A DNA stretch of 64,000 nucleotides from Septoria linicola (Eukaryota > Ascomycota > Dothideomycetes > Mycosphaerellales > Mycosphaerellaceae). Location of the stretch: positions 310,001-374,000 of the forward strand of contig CP099430.1 in assembly GCA_024114885.1 (NCBI GenBank). The letters are read 5' to 3'. Shown in pieces: positions 12,701 to 25,081 of the stretch (positions are counted from its first letter, which is position 1; each line of letters begins with the position of its first letter). Below the pieces are notes generated by a model. The model saw nothing but the letters and a program-made list of their open reading frames with translations, had not been told where the DNA came from and searched no databases. The translations under genes and the position numbers were made by a program.

Positions 12701-13839
12701 TAGTATATTATCGAATAGCGAGCGAAATCTAAGCCTAAACTCTATTCTACTACTATCGTTTCTAGATAAGATTATATGTCTATTTAGCGCTATAGTAACC
12801 GTTCTTATAATAGTATACTCTAATAATATAAGCTCGCGCTTTAGGTTTATCGATAACTCGCTATAGGGGTCTAGCTACTCGCTCTTAACGCTAGAGCTAG
12901 TTGTTCTTAATATAAAATAGTCGATACTTCTTCCTTAACCGCTTATACTCGTTATTAGAAACCCTCTTAGATCTTTATATCCGTATAAGCACGAAAGCGA
13001 TATTTATTAACTCCTAAGAGTAGATCCTATTAATTATAGATAGCTCGCTCTAAATCACTTATATAGAGAAAGCGTTTATATAAAAGATATCGAAGAATTA
13101 CTTATTAATTATTAGATCTATATCTTCTTCCTATTCTATAGCTTCTATATTATTAGGCGTAATAGGCTTCCTCGATAGCGAATCTAGAGCTATATACTTC
13201 TTACTAGGAACATATATAACGTTAAAGTCGAAGAGGTAGATCTATACTAGCTAGGCCGTTATTACTATATTCGGCAAATTAGAGGCAGCCTTATTAAGCT
13301 AGTAAACGAGAGTATTTATATTAATCTCTAGTTAGAAGTATACTCTAAATAGCTATAGTTTTAGCTTCTTTAATACCTTTAGTACTCTAAGATATTCGCG
13401 TTTTCTAGCGTCGTACTTAACCTCTACTAGGTTAAATAGGCTAGACTTATATCGAACTAGATAGCGAAGGAGCGGCTCGTCTTAACTATATTAGGAAAGC
13501 GTATATCTCTAACCTTTACTACTCGAATCTACGCCTACGATAATAAGTCCTACTCCTTCTCTATAGTTAAAAGTAACTAGAGCTAGGGCTGAAACTAGTA
13601 CCTTTAAGAAGACGTCTTTAGCTAGTTAGTATTCGGTAGTCTATTAAAACTTAGTATCCTTCTATAAGAGTTTAAATAACGGAGTAAGGATAATCGTAAA
13701 ACCTTTAACCTAGACGTAGTAGTACGTAACTATACTAAGGAAGATTCGAACCTCCTTCTAATTCTCTAGCGTCGGCTACTTCTTAATCTTCGCTACTCTC
13801 GTAAAGTCTAGATAGCGACTATCGATACTAGTAAGGTAA

Positions 13840-14400
13840 CTAACGATTACTAGTTATTTATAATAGAGCTATAGCTTATTAAAAGCTACTATTATATTAG
13901 CTCGTTCTATATTATAGAGAACGTCGTCTATAGCTATAATATATTTAATAACGTAATAGTAGAGGCTAGGTTTAACCTCTTTACTATCGTACTTCGTCTT
14001 AGGCTCTTTAATACTAATATTATTAAGGAACAGCTATACCTTATACGAGACATACTCTATAAGTACTTGATTAATAATACGAACGAACTAGGTAATAGAA
14101 TTCGTAGCTCCTTATAGTAACGTAGTCTACTATAATAGTCCTAGTAGTAAGTCGAAGCCTATAAGGTCTCTATATAATTTATCGAGTAGGATTTAGTTAT
14201 ATCTAGAGAAGATATTAACTAACGAGGCTAGCGCGTAACTAGTAAAGTCCTTAGAGAAACTCTTAGCGTTAGGTAGCAAGTTCGAATCTCTTATAGTAAC
14301 TTGATTAAACTTCTAAGCTACGTTGATTAACCGATACTTCTTTAGCTTACCTACCTCTATCTTCTTACTAATAAGGAAGTATAGGTTTCGATAGGTACCG
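13840..14400 (-). pseudogene. Gypsy-C reverse transcriptase domain
   Basis: The minus strand from 14395 reads YRNLYFLISKK, KYRLINV and then TIRDSNLLP, matching the RT type in fungal Gypsy elements that carry a DVQPLNAVTIRD-like block. GATNSIT follows, and then the catalytic box at 14016-14030. That box now reads LNNI, the expected RIP product of LDDI, because both GAT codons follow a T. RT would copy the element RNA into cDNA. The domain is complete in extent but interrupted by RIP stops. Confidence 0.85.
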
Positions 14401-15556
14401 TAGCATAGCTTAAGAGTTCTAGCTTAGATTCGTTGTCTTAGTATATCCTCTACGACATATCGTAGAGATAGGTTTAGCTTGAAGCCTAGATACTACTATA
14501 GCTCGTAAGGAACTATCTAAATCTTCTATAGTAGAGTAATATTAGGATTAATTCGGTCTAAATACGTAAAGTCCTACGTAAAAGCAGCTTCTCGATTCTT
14601 TAGTATATAGTATAATAAATCTAGCGCCTTTAGTAGTAGTTCTATACTAGGTTTGAACTTTATAAGCCGTTTAGGCATAAGGCGTAACCTAGGCTCGATC
14701 GTCGAGAACCTCTTAGTTAGGTACTTACTATTATAAGGTCTAGTACTAGGTAGTATAGCTACTTCCTTCTTAATATAAGTCTGTCGCTAGTCCTTTAATC
14801 CGCTAGGGTTTAAGCTATTAGTTATAGTAATATCGGCATTTACTGGTTTAATCTTATTAGTAACTCGCTTATAAAGAGTATAGGCGCTAATATAATTATC
14901 TAGCTTCTACTACCTTATAGCTTCTTTATTACGAGCTCTCTCTACTACTATATTAATAGCGGCCGAGATAACGTACGTCTCTTCGCTAAGCTCGTCGTCT
15001 ACTTTATTAGAGATAACCTTATCGTAGAGTCTAGGTTCTTAGATAGCTAGCTCCGCCTCTCTAAGCTTCCTATAGGCAATTATTAAGTATTCGCTCTCGT
15101 AATTTAAACCCTAGTTCGATTAAGATACTAGTATAGTATCTTTAAAACTATACCTAATACCCTAGTATAAGTCTCGCTCGCTAGTATAAGCTAGCTTAGC
15201 TCTACTAGTAGCTAGTAAAAGCTTCTTAAGTCGACTATTTTAGCTAAATTTAGCTATATTGCCTTCGATAGCCGCTACTACGAGATAGTTATACTATATT
15301 CGAGTCTAGCTATAATTAACCTGTCTTAATAGTTCGAGCTACTATCGTAGAGAGGTACTTTATCTAATTAAGTCTACTATAAAATAGTCTTTAAAGTAAA
15401 TTACCTTTATATACGATAACTACTACGTAAGATAGTTAAAGACTTAATTCTCTAGGAGTTTAGAGCTATTAGTAACCGTAAACGAATACTAGTACTAATC
15501 GCTTATCTATCTATACTACTAGTATAGCTTGAAGTATAGTATAGGAGGTATAACGT

Positions 15557-15582
15557 AATTATCGTTTAAAAAGATAACTATA
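15557..15582. repeat. 26-bp near-palindrome, copy 2
   Basis: Related to 10441-10467 and 18695-18720: inverted ATTATC and GATAACTAT arms around TTTAAA. This copy lies between the protease and reverse transcriptase coding regions of Gypsy-C. Confidence 0.45.
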
Positions 15583-15959
15583 GAACGTTCTACTAGCTAA
15601 CCTTCCTAAGTAGAGTTTTTACCTCTAACTACTAGACCTTATACGGAAAGGGTAGTAGAAGCTTAAAAAGCTTATAATCCCTCTCTCTACTCCTTACTAA
15701 TATATAATCTAGAGTCCTCGATAGTATATCCTATATTCTTTAGCTAGTAATTACTAAAAGTTAGAGTTTAGATACCGACGTCTATTAAATCTTAATACGA
15801 TATACGTATTAGAGCCTCTACTAAACTCGTACTATCGACTAGAGCTAGTTCCTTAGTACTCTAGCTTTTCCTAGGACTTGTTCTATAGTACGTATATTAC
15901 TACGGCTATTAAAACCGGTAAATATAATAATATAGCCGTCTAGAGTACTAATTAAGCCT

Positions 15960-16330
15960 TCCTAAGAGCTATTATCGTAGTTCTTAGAAGCTAGGCGTAC
16001 TCGTCGCGCCTATAGCTAGCTAAGCAAGATCGGGCCGTTCGCTAGTAAGACTAGAAATAGTATAGTAACTCTAACGCTAAAGGTATCGATTAATACCTCT
16101 AGGTAGTATCTAACGAAAGTAACCTTACCTCTAACTCCTCCTATAGTAATATTACTAAGAGAGGTTATACTAACTTAAAGCTTTCGAACGTATTCGATCG
16201 GTATAATTATTAACTTAGCTCCCTCGTCGATTAAAGACTTATAAGCTATTATTCGAGATCTATACTTTATAGATATATAGATACTTAGAATAATCTAATA
16301 GACGTTATTAAATAATAGAAGGATATTATT
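15960..16330 (-). pseudogene. Gypsy-C retropepsin (aspartic protease) domain
   Basis: The minus strand reads SLIDEGAKL at about 16235-16205, which corresponds to the LIDSGA or LVDDGS active-site block of Gypsy proteases. About 90 residues follow, ending in a hydrophobic LLANGPILL stretch like the second conserved block of pepsin-like proteases. It would process the Gag-Pol polyprotein. It lies between gag and RT as expected for Ty3/Gypsy. The frame is unusually clean, with few RIP stops. Confidence 0.7.
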
Positions 16331-17879
16331 AGTCCGCTTATAAAGCTTAGAAGCGGGCCTAGGTTTTACTATATTAATCGCTATAGTAGTAGCCTAGAAG
16401 GCCTTAATATTAGTCGCTAAAACAGCTTTTGTTAGCTCCTCCTCTATCTACTCGCTAAAGGCTTTAGATAGTAGAGAATATACGCTAATCTTAGCTTCGC
16501 TACCTCTATTCGTACGCTTCTTTATATAGAGCTTATTAAGCTTCTTACGTAGATCCGTATCGTTTAGAACACGATCTTATAAGGAATACGACGCTCGCTC
16601 GCTATAGAGAATAATCTTCGCTAAGCTTAACTAGATCTTAGATTCGAGTATTTTATCTATCTAGAAGACGTTAGCGTTATTATTAGCGTATATAGCTCGA
16701 AGGTAGTTGTCTATACGCTTAGTCTTTAGAGGCTCCTTTACCTTCTTATACTTCTAAGTATACGTAGGAGCGACTAGGACTAGTAACCTATTTAGGTAGT
16801 TATATATCTACTTATCCTTAATCTTATCGTTATTACGTCTCTAAGTTTAAGAATCCTCTAACTCTCCTGTATCTATAAGATAAGGAGCTAGCTAGTTTTT
16901 ATCTTTAACCTCTTTAATACGAGAGTAATAATAAGCGTAGGTTCTTATAGCTATAGCCTAGGTCGTAATCTACTTCTATACTCCTATTAGCTATTCTCTA
17001 ACTAGAAGAGAAGGGTTTAGGTTCCGCTTTATCTTTACGCTATCTCTAGCTACGTAGGCGCTAATTAGGTCGTCCTAATCCTCCTAGGTAATAGAAGCGA
17101 CTTAACTAATATTAATAGAGCCGTCGATACTAGCTACCTTATTCGCTATCCTCTACTAGCTCGCTCTTAGTATTAATAAACGATCTATATTTTCAAGATT
17201 AATCTTTCTATAGCGCTACTCTAATACTTCTATTAATACGAATAGCTTTAGTAGTTCCTTGTCCTAGTAGTACTATATCTTTTCTATACCTAGGCGAGGC
17301 GTTCTATAGTATATAATACTAGTCTTTAGGTCTCTATATATTAAGCCCTTAGTCTCGAACTACTATAGGTACTCGTAGTTTGTAGCTATATAGCCTTCGA
17401 GCCTATATATCTAATAACCTAAAATCTTTAGAGCGATCGCTATATAGGCCTTAATTATTAACCTATTATCTATCGTAGCTAAGTTAATCGAAATCTCCTA
17501 GCTATAAGTAGGTCTTAGAATATATAGATAGTCGTAATCGTAAGACTTTACCTACTATCCTATCGATAGGCGTAGTAGCTATAGACCTCCTTCTTCGAGT
17601 CGACGAATCGTAGTAATTACAAGGTCTTATATACTAGTAGTAATATTATCGACGCTTACTAGTTTACGGCCTTTATAGACTACCGTTTCTCTAGCCTTAA
17701 ACTTAGAGTTTAGTCTTAGAGTAGACTTCTTTACTACTTCGTATAACTACTAGATATCTCTACCGCCTTCGTTATATACTTCTAATTTAAAGTCCTTATT
17801 ACTATTAATCTAACGCTAGGCTATCTTTAAGAGCTTACTATAATCCAAGTTACTATTATTAAGGTCTAACCTAAGATAG

Positions 17880-18310
17880 GCCTAGAGTCTCTTACTAAAA
17901 CGAAATAGAAGGCCTTATACGAATAGAAGAGTACGAGAACGCTCGTCTATATACGAAGTAGGTATAGTATTAGAGTAGAGTATAAACTACCTTAAGTACT
18001 CTAAGAGATTATTATCCTCGCTATAGTCGACCTTATAAAGGTTCTCTATATAGCGGCGGTTTCCGAGTATATATATATTATCGTACTTTTAGTATTCCTT
18101 AATAATTAACTCCTTTAACTTAGAGTAGTTTCGATTATAGAAACTATTAAGGCGCTAGTATCTTCTACGTTAGACAACTATAACCTAAGTAAGTAACTTC
18201 TTATAAAGCTGTTTATTATTATTAATAAGTAGAATAGCGTAGTTCCTATATAGTACTTTAAAACGCTTAATATACTCGGTTACGTTCTCTCTATTAAAGA
18301 AGGGATTTTA
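17880..18310 (-). pseudogene. Gypsy-C Gag capsid region
   Basis: The minus strand from about 18306 reads NVTEYIKRFKVLYRN, then a KLLT stretch, LKELIIKEY, a YIENL segment, LLEYLR and finally RTLLFVQGLLFR-type text. This is the typical order of the fungal Gypsy Gag domain: a target-fold helix near FLxxY, then KxxLxxxY, then LFVxGLPxxxR. Gag would form the virus-like particle. It is the first coding region after the right (5') LTR. RIP stops interrupt it. Confidence 0.8.
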
Positions 18311-18694
18311 GTCTAAGCTAGGTAGTAGTAGAACCTAAGCGATAATTACCTTCTAGCTTTAAGTTACTTAGATAGTCTCTATAAGTAGCTAGAACTATGT
18401 TATAGATAGTCTACCTCCTAAGTTTAGTCTTTAAAAGATATTAGTATTAGGGTCAAGGTTAGTACCTCCTTAGTCCTTAGCTTCTATAGACATGTCGTTA
18501 TCTAGTAGAGAGAATAAAGTAAAAGTAGATAGTAGCTTTACTAGAGATCTTCGAATTTACTTATTAAGCTAGTTAGATAAGCTACTATCTAGTATTTTAG
18601 GCCGGCTAGTAGATACTAATTCACTTATAGAGCTCGTTCGAAGGTATTCTAAGAGTATATTATACTCTCCTTAATTAAGGTTTTAAATAAAATA

Positions 18695-18720
18695 TAGTTA
18701 TTATTTAAAACGATAACTAA
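18695..18720. repeat. 26-bp near-palindrome, copy 3
   Basis: TAGTTAT and ATAACTA arms around an A/T core, related to 10441-10467 and 15557-15582. It lies just upstream of gag on the minus strand of Gypsy-C. Confidence 0.5.
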
Positions 18721-19429
18721 AAAAACAAGAGTCTAAATTTATTAGCTATCTAAAGGTAAATATTAAACTTTTCTTATAATACTAAGGCTATATTAATTAT
18801 ACCTAATAAGTAAGGTATATCGTGTCGTATAGTTCGACCGTTTATAGTAAGGCGCGTCCGTCTTACTTATTTAGGTAATTCGCTATATAACTATAGTAGT
18901 ATAATATTACGTTAGCCTATACTATATACTAGGTCTAGGGCCTTAGACGTAATTAGTATCCTTAGCTAAACGATTAGCGTCTAACGCCGTACTAGGGCTT
19001 ATTCTAAGCGATCTATATACTAGAGGATACGAGATTACTCGAATAGGTCCGGCCTATCCTATAGCCTCTACGCTATCCGAACGAGAGCGTTTTTACGCTA
19101 AACCGGAGTCTAATCGAAGACTATTATAGGTATAGAGACTCTAAGTAAATCTCCGATATAGTAAGTCGCCTTACTATCTATCTAATAATTACTAAATAGA
19201 TCCGTACTAAGAAGTACTAGAGGTTTATAACTTTTCCGAGTTAGAGCGATATCTATATTCTAGAGGCTTCTACGTTATTATAGCTCTTTAAGTCGCCTCT
19301 TACGTAGGCTCCTTTAGGCCTCTTATTAATATTTATAGTACGTTAGTTCTCGCTTTAAGGCTATCTTCTACCCTTCGCGCTTCTAGTCCTAGTATAAGAG
19401 AGAAGAGATAGCTCTATCTTCGGCTCTAT
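18721..19429 (-). other. Gypsy-C 5' untranslated leader
   Basis: About 700 bp between the 5' LTR (19430-19707) and the gag region. No coding frame stands out. Immediately inside the LTR the minus strand reads TAGAGCCG, which becomes a TGG-starting primer site if the first TA was TG. Confidence 0.5.
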
Positions 19430-19707
19430 TAATAGATAATAACTACTCTAATACTAACCCCCTAGGTAGGTATAAGAGTAGCTATTATAGAACAAGACCT
19501 AGTCGGAGAGTAATAGTCTTGTAATACGTATATTAACTAGTAGTAACGAGCTTAAACTAGTAGTCCTAGGACTAAGAGCCTATACTAGGACCGTAGGACA
19601 TTAAATTAATCAAGTAGAGTAAATATTTCTATCTTAGAAACGAGCTACTACCTTGCTTTTATACTAAAACTACTAAGTATAGTATATAGGTAGGCCTTTA
19701 CCTTACT
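19430..19707 (-). repeat. Gypsy-C 5' LTR (278 bp)
   Basis: Same length as 6472-6749. Differences include TCAGAG against TCGGAG and TTAC against TTGC, mainly TA/CA/TG exchanges. It is flanked on the right by the target duplication AGTAG (19708-19712). Confidence 0.9.
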
Positions 19708-22242
19708 AGTAGCTCTACTAAGGAAAGTCTCTACTAATATACTAGCTCTATAAGAAAGAGAAGTACTAGTTAAAAGATTGTTCTAACCTCTCTACTACTA
19801 AGAAACTATCCTAGTAGAGAAATAGTACTAAGAACTAGAAAGACTCTTAGAGATTATTCCTTAGAGAGAGAGTTAGAAGATCCTCTTTACTAAAGAATAC
19901 TAGATATATTAAGAAAGCTATCTATAAGTTATTATTATATAATAAGCTAAAGGAGGCTATCTAGAGAATAGGTAAGTAGTTTTAGAGAATAGAAAAGTCT
20001 AGAAAGCTTCTAAAGAAAGGATTTTTAGCCTAGGAGTCTAGTTCTAGTTCTAATTCTAGAACTTATTCTAGTTCTAGAAGTAATAATAATTCCCTATTAG
20101 AAGGAAATAATTAAGATAAGTTAGCCTATTCTATAATTAAGGCTAAAGGCAAGTTATTACTCTAAGAGTAGCTCTTAGATTCCTATACCTTATCCTATAT
20201 AACTAACTAACTATCCTTCTTTAGATTAATAAAGCTACTAAGAAAGAAAGTATAGATTAAGGTAGGAGGAGGATACCTCTATATAACCTACTCTAGACTA
20301 GTATAGATAAAAGGAATCTTAGGAGGAGAAGTTCTACTTAATAGAGTACTATTTATTTCTAATCTTAGAGTAAATCTTATATTATAGGATTAGTTTAGTA
20401 AGTAATTTAGAGTCTAAAAGCCTAATTTTACTCTTATCTTCCTAGATAGCTAAATAGTTATAAAGACTAAGCTAATTAGAAGTATTCTATTTATTAGTAA
20501 GATATTACCTCTCTTATAGGAAAAGTTATATTACTTACTATATAATCCTATAGAGGTTAATAATACCTATACTACTCTATTAGAGAAGGATCTAAAATAG
20601 TAAGAGCTATAGTATAGAAGATTTATATACTTTAGAAGAGAGTTACTCTTAAACCTTTATAAAGTTACTAATCTAAAAGAAAGAATTCTAATTCCTAACT
20701 AGGAAGAGTATAAGTATAAGATCTATATAATAGGTAAGATAAAGAAATACCTAGGTAAGTCTATTAAGAGAAGACCTAAAAGGTTAGCTCTTATATTAGT
20801 AGATATCTATAGACTATTACTATTATTAGTAAAAGGTTTTATATAGTAGCTTAAGATTATTAATAACTTCTTAAGAAAGAAATAGATATTTCTACTTAAA
20901 GCTAGATTAGATATACTAACTACTCTTTAGAACTAGAGGATTAAGGTAGAAAGGTAGTTAGTAGTACTCCTTAAGTCTATAAGAGCTAATAATACTAGAG
21001 AAATTACTACTTTAATTAAATAGTAGAAGAAGGACTTTAGAATTACTCTTAAGCTAACTAAGGCCTATAATTCACTCTAGAATAGAGTAGTTAAGAGGTC
21101 TATCTAAATATTAGAGGCCTCTATTAGAGTAATACTTAAAGAGAGTAAGATACCTATTAAATTTTAGCTAGAAGCCTTTAAAGTATAAATATATATAAGG
21201 AACAAGCTCCTAAATAGATCTAATATTAAGAGATTTAAGCTCTTACCTAATAAAGCTTTTAATAGAATTAAACTAATAGTCTCCTACCTTAAGATATAGG
21301 AATATAGAGCTATAGTATATATAGATATAAGAGTATAACCTTAGTAGGTAAGAAGTAATAAATTAATAAATAGAGGAAAGGATACTATATTTATTAGATA
21401 CTATAATAATATAGTAAAGATATAGAAGTTCTAGAAGCTAGATATAAAGGCTATTAAGTAGTATACTAATATAATCTTCTTTAAAGATAAGCTAGATAGA
21501 GAATTAGACTTAAATATTAAGATTAAGAATCTCTCTAGTTTAGCTCTAGAAAAAAGACCTATTAGAAGGCTAAGAGCTATTAGCTAGCCTACTCTATAAG
21601 CTAGTAGAAATACCCTAGTTACTCCTAGTCTAAGCTAGTAGAAGCCTCCTCCTTCTTAGCTATTAGTATAGGTTTAGGAAAGAAAGAAACTCTTTATATA
21701 ACTTCTATCTCTACTAGAAGATATAGAAGAGTATAGAAAATTCCTAGATTAAAAGAAAGTTAAGAAAGAATCTAAGAATTTTATCTAAGAAACTATAGAG
21801 ATAGATTAGAAGTAGATAGCTTTAAGGTAAACTCTTAGAAAGAGGAAAGTATCTTAAGAACTTAATAGATTTAACTAGAAGCTAAAGCTAATTAGGCTTA
21901 AGTTAGATTAGAATAGTTAGCTAGAAAAAGAAATACTCCTAGAGTATTAGGCTTTCTTCTTAGCTATAAGCTCTATTAACCTAGATATCCTATAGGACTT
22001 ATAATTCTTAAAGGAAGTTAAAGAGATTATATTCTCTACTACTAAAGAAGTAGGAATATATAAATAGAAGGTCCTAATCCTAAAGAACTATAAAGAAGTA
22101 GTAAGTAATCTTAAGTAGGGTTGTCTCTAGTAAGAAGCTATTTAGAAGGAGCTAGATATACTTATAAGTAATAATACCTAGACTATAGTAGTCCTACTAA
22201 AAGAGGCTAACTTAGTTACCTTAAGATAGGTCTTTAATATAA
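19708..22242 (+). mobile_element. Copia-A copy 1, central fragment (gag to start of RT)
   Basis: Continues the Copia-A element after Gypsy-C and aligns with 56147-58665 of copy 2 almost without gaps. It covers the rest of gag, protease and integrase on the plus strand. All coding frames are broken by TAG and TAA of RIP type. It stops at 22242 where a further insertion begins, just before the RT domain. Confidence 0.85.
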
Positions 22243-22453
22243 AGGTCCCTATCGCGTACACGTAAGAATCTGACCTTATTAACTCGGAACTACGTAGCGC
22301 TACTTACGTAATAGCCTCCGCGTCTTAGTAAGTAATAATACCTTTACGGAACTAATAATAGTATAATACCTACGATAATAGCTTCTTTAATCTATTATAT
22401 TATAGTATATAGTACGCGCTTTATAACGTAAATAGCTTATATTTATCTTATAG

Positions 22454-22621
22454 TATAAGAGCTAGATAAGGTTAAATATTAGACCTACCTTAGGCTCGTA
22501 GGCTTAGCGTATAGTATTATAGTATACGTATATATCTAAAAAGAAGTAAGAATTAGTCTTACGATATTCTAATACTTTTATTAGAAGAGCGCTCTATATA
22601 TTACTATATATCTCTTTTATA
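22454..22621 (-). repeat. Solo LTR of the Gypsy-A family, reversed
   Basis: The reverse complement runs from TATAAAAGAGATATATAG to GCTCTTATA and follows the Gypsy-A LTRs at 31050 and 37554 along its whole 168 bp. No internal Gypsy sequence adjoins it, so it is a solo LTR. The flanks TATAG and TATAT are a possible degraded target duplication. Confidence 0.85.
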
Positions 22622-23045
22622 TATATATCTATTTAAAGACTATTTTAGAGACGTACTCTATAGGCGAGAGCTTTTAAAGAAAGTAAAGATAAGAATCTCT
22701 ATTAATTCTATTATTATTATATTATAGAGTAAGGCTATTATATTATAACTAAGATAAGTACGTAATTAGATAAGTAGATACCTATTATAAGATCGTTATT
22801 ATTATTAGATATAGGTTATATAACTATATCTTCTACTTAAGTTTATTTCTTTCTTTAAATACTACTACTACTACTATTACTAAGTACCTATAATAGCTCT
22901 TTAGTTAATTATATATTATATATAATAGTAGAGTCGCGCCTCTTATATATAATAGCTCGTAATAGTAGCTTACTACTAATGTTTCTAGATCGTCTTAAAG
23001 TAGTATACGTATTACTAAAGAAGTATTATAGGCGCTAAGATAGAA

Positions 23046-23252
23046 GTAGGTTACGTGCTAGCAGATTTCTAAGAAACGCTCTTAACTAATTATTTTTAGA
23101 CTCTGTTTTTAGGAGTAGGTTACGTACTAGTAGATTTCTAAGAAACGCTCTTAACTAATTATTTTTAGACCTTATTTTTAGGAGTAGGTCACGTACTAGC
23201 AGATTTCTAAGGAAAGCTATCAACTAATTATTTTTAGACTCTGTTTTTTTTC
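23046..23252. repeat. Three tandem 69-bp repeats
   Basis: Units start at 23046, 23115 and 23184, each beginning GTAGGTTACGT or GTAGGTCACGT and containing AACTAATTATTTTTAGA. The period is 69 bp exactly. They keep more CA and TG than the Copia-A DNA around them and end in a run of eight T. Confidence 0.9.
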
Positions 23253-23275
23253 GAAGAGTAAGATAGACCTCGTAA

Positions 23276-24959
23276 ACTCGGTCAATTAAAAGAAAACTTA
23301 GTAGTACTATTAAAAAGTTTAAAGTAAGACTAGTTATAAGAGAGTTCTCTTAAAAGTATAGAGTAGACTATATAGAAACTTTTACTTCTATAGTTAGGTA
23401 GGATACTCTAAGAGGATTTATAGCTATAGTCTATAAGAAGGACCTAGTTCTATACTAAGTAGATATAAATAATATATTTATAGAGAGTACTCTATATAAG
23501 GATATCTATATAATCCTACTACTAGGTATTAACCTACTAACTAGTATAGTCTTATAAGTTCTAAAAAGTCTCTATAGGCTAAAGTAAGCTATAAGAGACT
23601 AGAATTAGCTATATATATTAAAGCTAAAAGGAATAGGATTTAGATAATTAGAAGTAGACCTATATCTTCTAATCTATAAGAAAAGAAAAGACCTAATAAT
23701 CCTAATCTATATTAATAATATACCTATTACTATAGAGAGACTAGAAGATATTCTCTAGTTTAAAGACTAACTTAGTAAGATCTTTAAGATTAAAGATCTT
23801 AGAGAGCTAGACAAGATTCTTAGGATAAGACTAATAAGAAATAGATAGTAAGGCTAGCTAAAACTTAACTAGAAGTATTATATCTAAGAGAATCTAGCTA
23901 AGATAGGAATAGGCTAAGAAACTATATTACTAACTCTTTTACTAATAGATAGCTATAAAAGTCTAAAGCCTACTAGACTAAATAATAAAAGGTATAATAA
24001 ATAAGAGTACTAATCTATTATTAGAATATAGATATAGCTTATAACTATTATAAGATTAGATATCTTATTTACTCTTAGAAGATTAAGCTCCTATATTAGT
24101 AATCTAATAGTAGGATATATAAAGGCTCTAAAGAAGCTAACTAGATATCTAAAATTAAACCTAGACCTTAGTTTAAGATACTTAAGGAATAGTTAAGGCT
24201 ATCTTACTAGATATATAGACTCTAACTATATAATAGATAAGACTAATAGAGTCTTAATCCTTAGATATATCTTCTTCCTTTATAGTATACTAATCTTCTA
24301 GATAAGTAAGAAGTAGAAATCTATAGCTATATCTATAATAGAAGCTAAATATATAGCTATAGAAGTATATATAAAATAGTTATAGTTCCTTAGTACTCTT
24401 TTAAGAGAGCTTAGATACCTAGAGTTAGTAGGAGAATATTCTTACTAACTAAGGATTCTTAGTAACTAGGAAACTATTACTAGAATTAGGCTAATTTAGC
24501 TAAAAGGTAATAACTAAGCTACTCTTACTCTAGTTAAGGACTTATATATTTATAATAAGTCTAAATATATTAATATCTTATATAATACTATAAGAAAGCT
24601 CTAGTAGAATAGACTTATCTCTATAGAATATATAAATATAAAAGAGATAGTAGTAGATAGTCTTACTAAGCTAAAGAATAGACTATAGTTTTAGGAGTTT
24701 ATAAGGTAGCTCTACCTTATATAAGAGATATAAAAAAGATAACTCTAAGCCTTAGAGTTAGACTAAGAGAAGTCTAAAAGAAAGATTTTAGTTACTTAAC
24801 TCCTCTTTAGTTAGACTTTATAAAGTCCTAAATACTCTTACTAATATTAGACCTATTACTAACTATAATATTACTATATAGTACCTAGCTAAACTAGATA
24901 CCTTCTAAGGCTAAGTACTAGTTAATATTAAAGACCTTCTCTATAGTAGCTATTATCTC
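23276..24959 (+). mobile_element. Copia-A copy 1, RT and RNase H fragment
   Basis: Aligns with 58672-59600 of copy 2 and continues beyond it. At 23450-23510 the frame reads LYQVDINN-like text followed by FIESTLYKDIYI, the Copia RT block. The catalytic YVDD box appears as YINN near 23715, as TG-to-TA mutation predicts. Near 24320-24360 SIAISI-EAKYIAI matches the Copia RNase H block that ends in EAEY. The element breaks at 24959 where Copia-B is inserted and resumes at 29655. Confidence 0.88.
24955..24959. repeat. Target-site duplication of Copia-B, left (ATCTC)
   Basis: Identical to 29650-29654 and immediately outside the two 122-bp LTRs. Confidence 0.85.
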
Positions 24960-25081
24960 ACTTAATTAGTATAGATGCCTTAGGTACTTTAGCGTGCTAA
25001 GAATGTCGACACGTATTCGTAACTCGAGGTTTCCGTAGCTAGTTACTTCTTTATAATAATAATCAACTTATTATATTAACT
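24960..25081 (+). repeat. Copia-B 5' LTR (122 bp)
   Basis: Differs from the 3' LTR at five positions, and all five are a TA in one copy against CA or TG in the other. Confidence 0.92.

Larger units (their letters stand above)
6472..19707 (-). mobile_element. Gypsy-C: 13.2-kb nested Ty3/Gypsy LTR element
   Basis: Two 278-bp direct repeats (6472-6749 and 19430-19707) differ at about nine positions and bracket 12.7 kb. The flanking GGTAG at 6467-6471 and AGTAG at 19708-19712 form a 5-bp target duplication in which one TG became TA. Joining the flanks restores the uninterrupted Copia-A sequence seen at 56133-56160. On the minus strand the order is gag, protease, reverse transcriptase, integrase and then an extra coding region of about 3.2 kb before the 3' LTR. 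A purine tract on the minus strand abuts the left LTR (6750-6765), and a TGG-type primer site, once TG-to-TA change is allowed for, abuts the right LTR. Its length is well above the 5-8 kb common for fungal Gypsy elements. It is RIP-degraded and cannot encode proteins now. Confidence 0.9.
22243..23275. mobile_element. 1-kb composite insertion in Copia-A
   Basis: Copy 2 of Copia-A is continuous at 58660-58690, whereas here about 1,030 bp intervene. The insert has no recognised coding region. It contains a reversed solo Gypsy-A LTR (22454-22621), three 69-bp tandem repeats near its right end, and an eight-T run after them. The ends are not clear inverted repeats and the target duplication is uncertain. 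A short non-autonomous element or the tail of a non-LTR element would fit. The solo LTR must have entered it later or arrived with it. Confidence 0.6.

Noticed and set aside
22243..23275. CRISPR-like array at the three 69-bp repeats
   Set aside because: Repeats are directly adjacent with no unique spacers and lie in eukaryotic transposon DNA.
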